From assembly GCA_036667875.1 (NCBI GenBank), contig JAVWTD010000007.1:1-39826 (forward strand): 39,826 bases of DNA, given 5' to 3'. Position numbers and translations under genes: made by a program. The DNA comes from CAJGDV01 sp036667875. Its GTDB lineage: Bacteria; Bacillota_I; Bacilli_A; RF39; UBA660. Position 1 is the first letter of the stretch, and each line of letters opens with the position of its first letter. The notes under the pieces were generated by a model. The model searched no databases and was not told the origin of the DNA. It saw nothing but the letters and a program-made list of their open reading frames with translations. Positions 23,399-31,678 of this stretch are shown here, one piece after another.

Positions 23399-23884
23399 AT
23401 GAACAACAAAGGATTTGGGATCCCACAAATTCTAGCATTTGCCATTTTAACTATTGTAGTTATATATTTTTTCAATGTATTTGTAACTTCAATAAGTGGC
23501 CTATTTGATAGAAACTTAAAATATGCTAATTATAAAAATGTTTATAAAAAGTTTTTAACATCATCGTCAATAGTAGTTCCAAAAAAAGAAACAAACGAAT
23601 TTTCTTCTTATGAAGAAATGGAAATAAAAATAGCGGATTCTTCAAAATCATATATTGAAGCACTTCAATTTAAAATAGAAGAAGACAAAGCAATTTATGT
23701 AAACTTGGATACATTAAAAGAAAAGGGATTTATAGAACCATTAAAAGATTTAACTAATCCAGCTGTTTATTGTTTAGGATATGCAAAAATAATTAATACA
23801 AAAGACCTAATTATCTATAAAGGTTATTTAATGTGTGGAAACAATTATAAAACAATTGGATATAATTCAAAATATGCAGAATAG
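23399..23884 (+). CDS. Prepilin-like protein with unusual motif
   Basis: A 161-residue protein. The start at 23399 has AAGGAG at the right distance; an in-frame GTG at 23390 lies within that site. The N terminus MNNKGFGIPQILAFAILTIV mimics a type IV prepilin: short basic leader, Gly then Phe, and one long hydrophobic helix. Position +5, almost always Glu, is Gln here, and Pro is at +4. The rest is a soluble domain with two Cys (in VYCLGYAK and LMCGNN) that could pair outside the cell. It may be a minor pseudopilin or simply a type II membrane protein. It sits behind the Nudix regulator in one operon. Confidence 0.6.
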   Translation: MNNKGFGIPQILAFAILTIVVIYFFNVFVTSISGLFDRNLKYANYKNVYKKFLTSSSIVVPKKETNEFSSYEEMEIKIADSSKSYIEALQFKIEEDKAIYVNLDTLKEKGFIEPLKDLTNPAVYCLGYAKIINTKDLIIYKGYLMCGNNYKTIGYNSKYAE

Positions 23885-23886
23885 AT

Positions 23887-23910
23887 ACATTAGTTTATAA
23901 TGTTTTTTAT
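23887..23910 (+). terminator. Terminator after the prepilin-like gene
   Basis: ACATTA (23887-23892), loop GTTTA, TAATGT (23898-23903), then a T tract. Confidence 0.75.
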
Positions 23911-23955
23911 AAAAAAAATATTTCGTAAACGCCAAAAAAAAATTAAAAAAAACTG

Positions 23956-23984
23956 TTGACTTTGATATTATAAAATGTTAATAT
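23956..23984 (+). promoter_or_regulatory. Promoter of the str operon
   Basis: TTGACT (23956-23961), 17 bases, TAATAT (23979-23984). Transcription should start near 23991, giving a leader of about 90 bases before rpsL. Confidence 0.8.
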
Positions 23985-24004
23985 ATATTTGCATTCAATT
24001 CGAG

Positions 24005-24024
24005 AGGTTTGCTTCGGCAAATCT
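24005..24024 (+). promoter_or_regulatory. UUCG hairpin in the rpsL leader
   Basis: AGGTTTGC and GCAAATCT pair over eight positions (one G-U) around a closed cUUCGg tetraloop. No T run follows, so it is not a terminator. It may stabilise the message or be a binding site for feedback control. Confidence 0.6.
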
Positions 24025-24079
24025 TTAATTAGAGTGAAAATGAAACACCAGGATGTGTGTAAAGAGAGGAGGACTAGAA

Positions 24080-24499
24080 ATGCCTACAATAAATCAATTA
24101 GTAAGAAAACATAGAACTGATAAATCGAGAAAAAGTAAATCTCCAGTTTTAGGAATTGGATATAATAGTAAACTTAAAAAACAAACTAATCAAAATGCCC
24201 CACAAAAACGTGGTGTTTGTACTCGTGTTGGTACTATGGCTCCAAAAAAACCAAACTCAGCATTAAGAAAATATGCTCGTGTTAGATTAAGTAATGGAAT
24301 GGAAGTTACAGCTTACATCCCAGGAGAAGGACATAATTTACAAGAACATAGCGTAGTTTTATTACGTGGTGGACGTGTAAAAGACTTAATCGGTGTTCGT
24401 TACCATATAGTACGTGGAACAATGGATACTGCCGGTGTTGAAAAACGTCGTCAAGGTCGTTCTAAGTATGGTGCAAAAAGACCAAAAAACAAAAAATAA
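24080..24499 (+). CDS. rpsL: 30S ribosomal protein S12
   Basis: A 139-residue protein of the decoding centre. It begins MPTINQLVRKHR and has the conserved APKKPNSALRK loop, whose Lys residues are the wild-type (streptomycin-sensitive) form, and the GVRYHIVRGTMDTAGV segment with the PGEGHN loop. A longer reading from 24053 is rejected because GAGAGGAGG stands right before the ATG at 24080. First gene of the str operon. Arginine codons are largely CGT, unlike most neighbours, as expected for high expression. Confidence 0.98.
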   Translation: MPTINQLVRKHRTDKSRKSKSPVLGIGYNSKLKKQTNQNAPQKRGVCTRVGTMAPKKPNSALRKYARVRLSNGMEVTAYIPGEGHNLQEHSVVLLRGGRVKDLIGVRYHIVRGTMDTAGVEKRRQGRSKYGAKRPKNKK

Positions 24500-24536
24500 T
24501 TAAAAATTAAATCATAAACTGAAAGGAGGAATATAT

Positions 24537-25004
24537 ATGCGTAAAAGACGTGCAGTTAAAAGAGATGTACTTCCAGATCCAATTTATAGTTCAAAAATCG
24601 TTACTAAATTAGTAAATAGATTGATGCTTGATGGGAAAAAAGGAGTAGCTCAAACAATTCTTTATGATGCATTTGATATCATAAAAGAAAAAACAAATGA
24701 AGAACCAATGGCTGTTTATGAAAAAGCATTAGAAAATTTAAGACCTGCTCTTGAAGTTAAATCACGCCGTGTAGGTGGAGCTAACTATCAAGTACCTATT
24801 GAAGTTAGACCTGAACGTAGTGAAGCTTTAGCATTAAGATGGTTAGTAAATTATGCTCGTTTAAGAGGTGGTCATACAATGGCTGAAAATTTAGCCAATG
24901 AATTAATAGATGCATCAAATGGTGTTGGTGCAGCTTGTAAAAAACGTGAAGATACACATCGTATGGCTGAAGCTAACAAAGCATTTGCTCATTACCGTTG
25001 GTAG
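24537..25004 (+). CDS. rpsG: 30S ribosomal protein S7
   Basis: A 155-residue primary 16S rRNA-binding protein that organises the head of the small subunit. It starts MRKRRAVKR and carries the conserved KSRRVGGANYQVPIEVRPER segment and C-terminal KREDTHRMAEANKAFAHYRW. Length is typical. The ribosome site AAAGGAGGA is strong. It lies 37 bases after rpsL and 21 before fusA; codon use again favours CGT. Confidence 0.98.
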   Translation: MRKRRAVKRDVLPDPIYSSKIVTKLVNRLMLDGKKGVAQTILYDAFDIIKEKTNEEPMAVYEKALENLRPALEVKSRRVGGANYQVPIEVRPERSEALALRWLVNYARLRGGHTMAENLANELIDASNGVGAACKKREDTHRMAEANKAFAHYRW

Positions 25005-25025
25005 TATCTAGGAAAGGATACAATT

Positions 25026-27101
25026 ATGGCTCGAGAATATACTTTAGATAAAACTCGTAATATTGGTATCATGGCACATATCGATGCAGGTAAAACTACT
25101 TGTACTGAACGTGTTCTATACCATACTGGAAAAATCCACAAAATTGGAGAAACACATGATGGTGCTGCTCAAATGGACTGGATGGCTCAAGAACAAGAAC
25201 GTGGTATAACAATAACTTCAGCAGCTACAACTGCATTCTGGAAAGGTCATAGATTTAATATCATTGATACTCCAGGTCACGTTGACTTTACTGTTGAAGT
25301 ATCTAGATCGCTTCGTGTACTTGATGGTGCAGTAACACTATTAGACGCACAAGCTGGTGTAGAACCACAAACCGAAACTGTTTGGCGCCAAGCTACTGAA
25401 TTCAAAGTACCTCGTATGATATTTTGTAATAAAATGGATAAGATGGGTGCAGATTTTCAATATAGTCTTGGAACAATTGATAGTCGTTTAGGAGTAAATG
25501 CTAAACCTATTGAATGGCCAATCGGTGCCGAAAATGAATTCAATGGAATAATTGATTTAGTTACTATGACTGCTTACCATTATAATGGTGAACAAGATGA
25601 AAATACAACAATCATTGAAATTCCTGAAGAATTAAAAGAAATAGCTCAAGAAAAACGTACAGAATTAATTGAAGCTGTTGCAGAATTTGATGATGAACTA
25701 ATGAATAAGTACTTAGAAGGCGAAGAAGTAAGTATTGAACTTATTAAAAAAGCTATTCGTAAAGGAACATTAGCAGTTGAATTCTTCCCAGTATTATGCG
25801 GAACAGCATTAGGAAATACTGGAGTAAAATTATTATTAGATGCAGTAGTTGATTATCTACCATCTCCTCTAGATGTTGAATCTATAAAAGGTACAGATTT
25901 AGATGGAAATGAGATACTTAGACATCCATCTGATAAAGAACCATTCGCAGCATTAGCTTTTAAAGTAATGACTGACCCATTTGTTGGTAGATTAACATTC
26001 TTTAGAGTTTACTCTGGAGTGTTAAATAGTGGTTCATATATATTAAATGCTACTAAGAATTCTAAAGAAAGAATCGGTCGTGTTTTACAAATGCATGCAA
26101 ACAATAGAACTGAAATTACAGAAGTATATACAGGAGATATTGCAGCAGCAGTTGGATTAAAAAACACTACTACAGGAGATACACTTTGTGATGAAAAAAA
26201 TCCATGTATCCTTGAAGCAATGGAATTCCCAGAACCAGTTATCGAATTAGCAGTTGAACCAAAATCAAAAGCTGATCAAGATAAAATGGGTATAGCATTA
26301 CAAAAATTAGCAGAAGAAGATCCAACTTTCCGCGCTAGTACTAATCATGAAACAGGTCAAACTGTTATCGCTGGTATGGGTGAACTTCACCTTGATATCA
26401 TCGTTGACAGAATGAGAAGAGAGTTTAATGTTGATGCTAACATAGGAAAACCACAAGTTTCATACCGTGAAACATTTACAGCAGCAGCTGAATGTGAAGG
26501 AAAGTATGTTAAACAATCAGGTGGACGTGGACAATACGGACATGTTTGGGTTAAATTTGAACCTAATAAAGATAAAGGATATGAATTCGTTGACGCAGTT
26601 GTTGGTGGTACAGTTCCTCGAGAATATATACCAGTAACTGACAAAGGATTACAAGACGCTATGAAAACTGGTGTTCTTGCTGGATATCCATTAGTAGATG
26701 TAAAAGCTACATTATTTGATGGATCTTATCATGACGTTGACTCAAATGAAATGTCATTTAAGATAGCAGCTAGCTTCGCTTTAAAAGAAGCAGCAAAAAA
26801 ATGTAAACCAGTTTTACTAGAACCAATCATGAAAGTACAAGTAGTTGTACCAGATGAATATCTAGGAAACGTAATGGGAGACATTACTTCACGTCGTGGA
26901 CGTCCACTTGGTCAAGAATCAAGAGGAAATGCCCTTGCAATTGATGCTATGGTACCACTTGCAGAAATGTTTGGATACGCAACAAGTTTACGTTCAAACA
27001 CACAAGGACGTGGAAACTTTACAATGGTTTTCGACCATTATGAAGAAACACCAAGAAATATAACTGAAGAAATAGTTAAAAAAAATGGTGGAAATAACTA
27101 A
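25026..27101 (+). CDS. fusA: Elongation factor G
   Basis: A 691-residue translational GTPase that drives ribosome translocation and, with ribosome recycling factor, recycling. G1 is AHIDAGKT (17-24), the switch region has RGITITSAATT, G3 is DTPGHVD and G4 is NKMD. Domain II and the C-terminal domains (GRGQYGHVWVKFEP, SRRGRPLGQESRG) are complete. Length is normal. Third gene of the str operon, with ribosome site GGAAAGG. It is followed by a 77-base gap to tuf. Confidence 0.98.
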   Translation: MAREYTLDKTRNIGIMAHIDAGKTTCTERVLYHTGKIHKIGETHDGAAQMDWMAQEQERGITITSAATTAFWKGHRFNIIDTPGHVDFTVEVSRSLRVLDGAVTLLDAQAGVEPQTETVWRQATEFKVPRMIFCNKMDKMGADFQYSLGTIDSRLGVNAKPIEWPIGAENEFNGIIDLVTMTAYHYNGEQDENTTIIEIPEELKEIAQEKRTELIEAVAEFDDELMNKYLEGEEVSIELIKKAIRKGTLAVEFFPVLCGTALGNTGVKLLLDAVVDYLPSPLDVESIKGTDLDGNEILRHPSDKEPFAALAFKVMTDPFVGRLTFFRVYSGVLNSGSYILNATKNSKERIGRVLQMHANNRTEITEVYTGDIAAAVGLKNTTTGDTLCDEKNPCILEAMEFPEPVIELAVEPKSKADQDKMGIALQKLAEEDPTFRASTNHETGQTVIAGMGELHLDIIVDRMRREFNVDANIGKPQVSYRETFTAAAECEGKYVKQSGGRGQYGHVWVKFEPNKDKGYEFVDAVVGGTVPREYIPVTDKGLQDAMKTGVLAGYPLVDVKATLFDGSYHDVDSNEMSFKIAASFALKEAAKKCKPVLLEPIMKVQVVVPDEYLGNVMGDITSRRGRPLGQESRGNALAIDAMVPLAEMFGYATSLRSNTQGRGNFTMVFDHYEETPRNITEEIVKKNGGNN

Positions 27102-27178
27102 TTAATACTAAAAGGTATTGAAAAAAAATTGTTTATATTATAAAATATAAATTGTAAGTATAAGAGGAGGAATTTAAA

Positions 27179-28363
27179 ATGGCAAAACAAAAATTTGACC
27201 GTTCAAAAACCCATGTTAACATTGGTACAATTGGACATGTTGACCATGGTAAAACTACTTTAACAGCTGCAATTTCTGCTGTATTAGCAGGAAAATACGG
27301 AAATGAAAAAGTAGATTTCGCAAATATCGATAAGGCTCCAGAAGAAAGAGAACGTGGAATCACAATCAACACTTCACATATCGAATACAACACAGAAACA
27401 AGACACTACGCACACGTAGACTGTCCAGGACATGCTGACTACGTAAAAAATATGATCACTGGTGCTGCTCAAATGGATGGTGCTATCTTAGTTATAGCTT
27501 CAACAGATGGACCTATGGCACAAACTCGTGAACATATCTTATTATCACGTCAAGTTGGTGTACCTCGCATGGTTGTTTTCATGAACAAATGTGATATGGT
27601 TGATGATGAAGAATTACTTGAACTAGTTGAAATGGAAATTCGTGAGTTGTTAACTGAATACGGATACGACGGAGACAACACTCCAATTATTCGTGGATCA
27701 GCATTAAAGGCTCTTGAAGGAGATGCAGCTTGGACAGGTAAAATTGAAGAATTAATGAACGCAGTAGATACTTGGATTGAAACTCCAGTTCATGATTTAG
27801 ATAAACCTTTCTTAATGCCAATCGAAGATGTTTTCACAATCACAGGACGTGGAACTGTTGTTACAGGTCGTGTTGAAAGAGGACAATTAAAATTAAACGA
27901 TGAAGTAGAAATCGTTGGAATTAAAGACACTAAAAAAGTAGTTGTAACAGGAATCGAAATGTTCCGTAAACAATTAGACTATGCTGAATCAGGAGACAAC
28001 GCTGGAGTTTTATTACGTGGTGTATCTCGTGATGATGTTGAAAGAGGACAAGTACTTGCTAAACCAGGTACAGTTACTCCACATACAAAATTTAAAGCAC
28101 AAGTTTATGTTTTAAGTAAAGAAGAAGGCGGACGTCATACTCCATTCTTCTCAAACTACCGTCCACAATTCTATTTCAGAACTACAGATGTTACTGGAGT
28201 TATTGAACTTCCAGAAGGTGTAGAAATGGTTATGCCTGGAGACAATGTAGAAATGACTGTTGAATTAATCGCTCCTATCGCTATCGAAAATGGAACTAAG
28301 TTCTCAATTCGTGAAGGTGGTAGAACCGTTGGTTCAGGAAATATTTCTGAAATCGTTAAATAA
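27179..28363 (+). CDS. tuf: Elongation factor Tu
   Basis: A 394-residue GTPase that delivers aminoacyl-tRNA to the ribosome. G1 is GHVDHGKT (19-26), the effector region is ERERGITINTSH, G3 is DCPGHADY and G4 is NKCD; domains II and III (GRGTVVTGRVERG, HTPFFSNYRPQFYFRTTDVT) are complete. The ribosome site GAGGAGG is strong. The 77-base gap after fusA contains AT-rich sequence with no clear promoter, so tuf is probably read from the str promoter. It shows strong codon bias with CGT and GGT/GGA. Confidence 0.98.
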   Translation: MAKQKFDRSKTHVNIGTIGHVDHGKTTLTAAISAVLAGKYGNEKVDFANIDKAPEERERGITINTSHIEYNTETRHYAHVDCPGHADYVKNMITGAAQMDGAILVIASTDGPMAQTREHILLSRQVGVPRMVVFMNKCDMVDDEELLELVEMEIRELLTEYGYDGDNTPIIRGSALKALEGDAAWTGKIEELMNAVDTWIETPVHDLDKPFLMPIEDVFTITGRGTVVTGRVERGQLKLNDEVEIVGIKDTKKVVVTGIEMFRKQLDYAESGDNAGVLLRGVSRDDVERGQVLAKPGTVTPHTKFKAQVYVLSKEEGGRHTPFFSNYRPQFYFRTTDVTGVIELPEGVEMVMPGDNVEMTVELIAPIAIENGTKFSIREGGRTVGSGNISEIVK

Positions 28364-28378
28364 TTATATTTAATTAAA

Positions 28379-28410
28379 AAGATCACTTTTAATAAGTGTT
28401 CTTTTTTTTT
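28379..28410 (+). terminator. Terminator of the str operon
   Basis: AGA and CACTT pair with AAGTG and TCT across one T-T mismatch around TTAAT, followed by a T run. Confidence 0.8.
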
Positions 28411-28433
28411 CAAAAAAAAAGCAATTAATTGCC
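28411..28433 (-). terminator. Terminator of the FemX-like gene
   Basis: On the minus strand the palindrome GCAATTAATTGC (28421-28432) is followed by nine T. It overlaps the last codons of the gene and sits back to back with the str terminator. Confidence 0.75.
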
Positions 28434-29672
28434 TTTTAAATCAGATCCTTTTACCCTTTGTTTAAATAAGAAATATAAAGGTTTATTAGTAATTAATTCT
28501 AAATCACCAATATACTCCATAATACTGCTATTAAAGTTAGTTTTAAAATTATTTAATCCATCATATTTTTCACTTTTTAATCTAACGTCAGTTACACCAC
28601 CTAAATTAAATCTTTTAAATCCAAGGTTAGAATATTTTTCAATCATTTTCCACATTAATAAATGCTTAGCATTAAGATTTTTATATTTTTTTTCATAACC
28701 ATCAAGATATAAAAATACCTCACTTCTGTGTTTCGTTACAATTACTGTTGATACGACTAAACCAGTAGGATATTCTCTCATTAAATTAGTAGCTTCAATT
28801 AATTTTAGTTTATATAGTGAAAGAGTATTATCAGCCTCAATTTTTTTATTAATAGTTTTAGTAGAGGATTCTTTCTTTCTCAAAATAGATTCATTTATAC
28901 TATTTACTAAAACATCTTGTTCTTCAAACCTTTTTTTAGTTAATTTTAAATAAATTTCAGTGTCAAGTTTTGCATAGTAATAATCGATTTTATTACTATT
29001 ACCCATATATTTAAAAGAGTTTTCTATGAAATTAATATTCTTTTTTGTTTTACCTTTAACCTGGTCATATATAAAACTTATTTCATTAATATCTGCTTTA
29101 TAAATTTTAATTCCATTAGATTCTGCACTTCTTATTTTGGTTTTATACTCATTTTTAATATTCTTAAATAAATCAGTATAATTTTGTGATATATCAATCA
29201 TCGCTTCAAAACGAGGTTTGTATGCTTCAAAAAAACTATTATATCCAAAGTGATAATATCCTAATGTTTGTAAATTATTAAAAATAGCATTATAATTTGG
29301 ATTATTTCCAATAACCTTTCCATCACTATTGTAGATATCTTTAACAATAATAGGACATAATTTTACAGCCACAATATCTTTTTTTCCTAAAAACTTCTTT
29401 AGCATTTTTGTAAAATCAGCCATCAAAGAGTTATTGCAATAATCAATTAAGAAACCCCTAGGACAATACGCATATAAAAAACCACGTATTTTTTTAACCA
29501 AAATCATTGCACCAGCAATCATATTATTATTTTGAAAGGCACCAACATATATTACTGTGTATCCTTCATATTTCATTACATTAGCATACTCAACTGTTTG
29601 AAAAATTGAACTAAAAGGATATGCCTCAGTAAAACTTTTAAATTCATTTTCATCGATATCTCTTAATAACAT
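28425..29672 (-). CDS. FemABX family peptidoglycan interpeptide bridge ligase
   Basis: A 415-residue protein of the FemA/FemX/MurM family, which transfer amino acids from aminoacyl-tRNA to the side chain of lipid-linked peptidoglycan precursors at the inner face of the membrane. It has the twin GNAT-like halves: PFSSIFQTVEYANVMKYEGY and GFLYAYCPRGFLIDY in the first, RSEVFLYLDGYEKKY and LGFKRFNLGGVTD in the second. Between them (about residues 230-290) is a charged helical insertion, as in FemA, where it forms a coiled-coil arm. ATG at 29672 has GAGGAG before it. It is a single gene. The amino acid added cannot be told from the sequence. Confidence 0.9.
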   Translation of the reverse strand: MLLRDIDENEFKSFTEAYPFSSIFQTVEYANVMKYEGYTVIYVGAFQNNNMIAGAMILVKKIRGFLYAYCPRGFLIDYCNNSLMADFTKMLKKFLGKKDIVAVKLCPIIVKDIYNSDGKVIGNNPNYNAIFNNLQTLGYYHFGYNSFFEAYKPRFEAMIDISQNYTDLFKNIKNEYKTKIRSAESNGIKIYKADINEISFIYDQVKGKTKKNINFIENSFKYMGNSNKIDYYYAKLDTEIYLKLTKKRFEEQDVLVNSINESILRKKESSTKTINKKIEADNTLSLYKLKLIEATNLMREYPTGLVVSTVIVTKHRSEVFLYLDGYEKKYKNLNAKHLLMWKMIEKYSNLGFKRFNLGGVTDVRLKSEKYDGLNNFKTNFNSSIMEYIGDLELITNKPLYFLFKQRVKGSDLKGN

Positions 29673-29709
29673 AAACACACTCCTCAATAAAATAATTTGT
29701 CTATATCTA

Positions 29710-29718
29710 ATTATATCA
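29710..29718 (-). promoter_or_regulatory. Extended -10 promoter of the FemX-like gene
   Basis: TGA-TATAAT on the minus strand, 38 bases before the start codon. Confidence 0.6.
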
Positions 29719-29757
29719 AAAATAGCAAAGTAAAGTAATAAAAAACTAAAATAATAA

Positions 29758-29763
29758 TATAAT
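29758..29763 (+). promoter_or_regulatory. -10 element of the CoA-dehydratase-activase-like operon
   Basis: TATAAT 16 bases before the first gene, with ribosome site TTAGGTGATG in between. No -35 is recognised. Confidence 0.45.
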
Positions 29764-29778
29764 AATTTAGGTGATGAA

Positions 29779-30666
29779 ATGGAAAAAACTAAAATAGGTT
29801 TACCCAGGTCTTTATTTTTTTATGATGAAGGCACTTTTTTAAAAGAATTTTTAGAAGAATTAAATTATGAAGTAATAACTAGTCCTGAAACAAACAAAGA
29901 AATATATACCTTAGGAGAGTTAGTATCAAACGATGAAATGTGTACATCATTAAAAATATTTATGGGTCACATTATGTGGTTACAGACTAAATGTGACTAT
30001 ATAATTGTCATAACAAATAATAATACAGGATTAAACAATCAAGGTTGTACAAACTATCTAGCCATAAAAGAACTAATAAAAAATAAAACAAACCTAAATA
30101 TAATAAATATAAATATTGATCAAATAAATTATAAAACAATTTATAAAGAATGTTTAAAAATATTTAAAGACAAAAATATAAAAGATGTGAAAAATGCATA
30201 CTTAAAAGCAAGAGTAAAAAGTTCAAAAGAAAAAAAAGACAACATCATAAAAAATACAAATAAACTTTATGATGAAAAAAAGAAAATGTTAATAGCGGGT
30301 CATTCATATAATATTCATGATTCATACCTAACAACAGAAATTGTAAATTATCTAAAAAAAGAAAACTATCAAATAATATACAGTGATATGTTTGATACTG
30401 AAAAAACAATAACCGCATCCAAAAAATATACAACTAACCTTTACTGGAAAGAAAATAAAAAATATATAGGCGCAATAGCCTTATCAGACCAATTAGTAAA
30501 TGGAATAATAACAATATCAACATTCCCCTGCAATAACGACTTATTAGTAAATGAATTTATTAAAAACAAGGTAAAATCGCCAATACTTAATATAGTAGTA
30601 GATGATTTAAACTCAATAACAGGAATAATAACAAGACTAGAAAGTTTTATAGATATCAATGGTTAA
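29779..30666 (+). CDS. DUF2229-type acyl-CoA dehydratase activase-related protein
   Basis: A 295-residue protein. It begins KIGLPRSLFFYDEGTFLKEF and continues with ELNYEVITSPETNKEIY and DEMCTSLKIFMGHI, the pattern of the DUF2229 module found in large proteins related to 2-hydroxyacyl-CoA dehydratase and its activator. Conserved-looking Cys occur in DEMCTSL, NQGCTNY and FPCNNDLL and could hold an iron-sulphur cluster. In many Bacillota this module is fused to activator and HgdB-like parts in one chain; here each part is a separate gene. It overlaps the next gene by 8 bases. The biochemical role of this branch is not known to me. Confidence 0.75.
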   Translation: MEKTKIGLPRSLFFYDEGTFLKEFLEELNYEVITSPETNKEIYTLGELVSNDEMCTSLKIFMGHIMWLQTKCDYIIVITNNNTGLNNQGCTNYLAIKELIKNKTNLNIININIDQINYKTIYKECLKIFKDKNIKDVKNAYLKARVKSSKEKKDNIIKNTNKLYDEKKKMLIAGHSYNIHDSYLTTEIVNYLKKENYQIIYSDMFDTEKTITASKKYTTNLYWKENKKYIGAIALSDQLVNGIITISTFPCNNDLLVNEFIKNKVKSPILNIVVDDLNSITGIITRLESFIDING

Positions 30667-31678
30667 AGTATCTTTTCCCCATATAGCCAACTATTATATT
30701 CCTGTTAACATATTATTATCCAACATTTTAAATTGTGAAATAATTGTACCCCCAAGAATAACACATAAAACAATAGAATTAGGAACTAAATATAGTCCTG
30801 ACTATATTTGTACACCCTTTAAATATACTTTAGGTAGTTTTCTAGAAGTAGAACCAGACATAGCACTCCAACTAGGAGGAGGTTGTAAATATGGTTATTA
30901 TTTTGAACTTCAACAAGAAATATTAAAAAATCAAGGATATAAAACAAAAATAATAAATTTAATTTCAAAAGGAAAATTCGACTATAAGAAAATCAAAAAT
31001 GAATATAAAAATTTTGACCATAAAAATATATTTAAAACATTTTATTACTTATTTCTTTCAATTCAAATAATGAAAAAAATGGATGAAATAGAAAATAAAA
31101 TTAGACAAAATTATACAAAAGAATTAGAAAAAAAATATGAAAATTATTTAAACAAAATAAAAGATGAAAAAAGTATAATAAATTTTAATATTAAAACAAG
31201 AAAAATGAAAAAAGAAATTAAACCACAAAAAAAGAAAATTAAAATAGCAATAATAGGAGAACTATATACCTTAATGGAACCTTATTCCAACTTCAATCTA
31301 GAAAAATTATTACTTGAAAAAGGAGTATCAATTACTAGAAATACTAACGCAACATATTTACTCTTTAAAAAGAAAAAAAGAATAAAAAAAATGATAAAAA
31401 AAAGTAGTTACATTGACTCCATGATGGGCTCAGACGCTAGTGACAACATTTGTCTTACAGAAAAATATTGTAAAGAACAGTATGATGCCATAATTCACAT
31501 AAAATCATCTTTTTGTACACCAGAAATAGCAGCAATGCCAATAATTTCTAAAATATGTAAAGACTTCAATATACCTTTAGTTATGCTTTCCTTTGATACC
31601 AATACAAGTGAAACTGGAATAATAACAAGAATTGAAGCCTTGATAGATTTAATAGAAATGAGGAAAACAAATGTCTGA
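30659..31678 (+). CDS. HgdB-like CoA-dehydratase activase-related protein
   Basis: A 339-residue protein. The N-terminal part (VSFPHIANYYIPVNILLSNI, PPRITHKTIELGTKYSPDYI, CTPFKYTLGSFLE, LGGGCKYGYYFELQQEIL) matches the second module of the same multidomain family. A Lys-rich helical stretch lies at about 110-190. The C-terminal half (KIAIIGELYTLMEPYSNFNL, DNICLTEKYCKEQYDAIIHI, SSFCTPEIAAMPII) is the HgdB-like fold with several Cys. It overlaps both neighbours by 8 bases, which points to coupled synthesis of a complex. It is not a complete 2-hydroxyacyl-CoA dehydratase subunit. Confidence 0.75.
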   Translation: MVKVSFPHIANYYIPVNILLSNILNCEIIVPPRITHKTIELGTKYSPDYICTPFKYTLGSFLEVEPDIALQLGGGCKYGYYFELQQEILKNQGYKTKIINLISKGKFDYKKIKNEYKNFDHKNIFKTFYYLFLSIQIMKKMDEIENKIRQNYTKELEKKYENYLNKIKDEKSIINFNIKTRKMKKEIKPQKKKIKIAIIGELYTLMEPYSNFNLEKLLLEKGVSITRNTNATYLLFKKKKRIKKMIKKSSYIDSMMGSDASDNICLTEKYCKEQYDAIIHIKSSFCTPEIAAMPIISKICKDFNIPLVMLSFDTNTSETGIITRIEALIDLIEMRKTNV

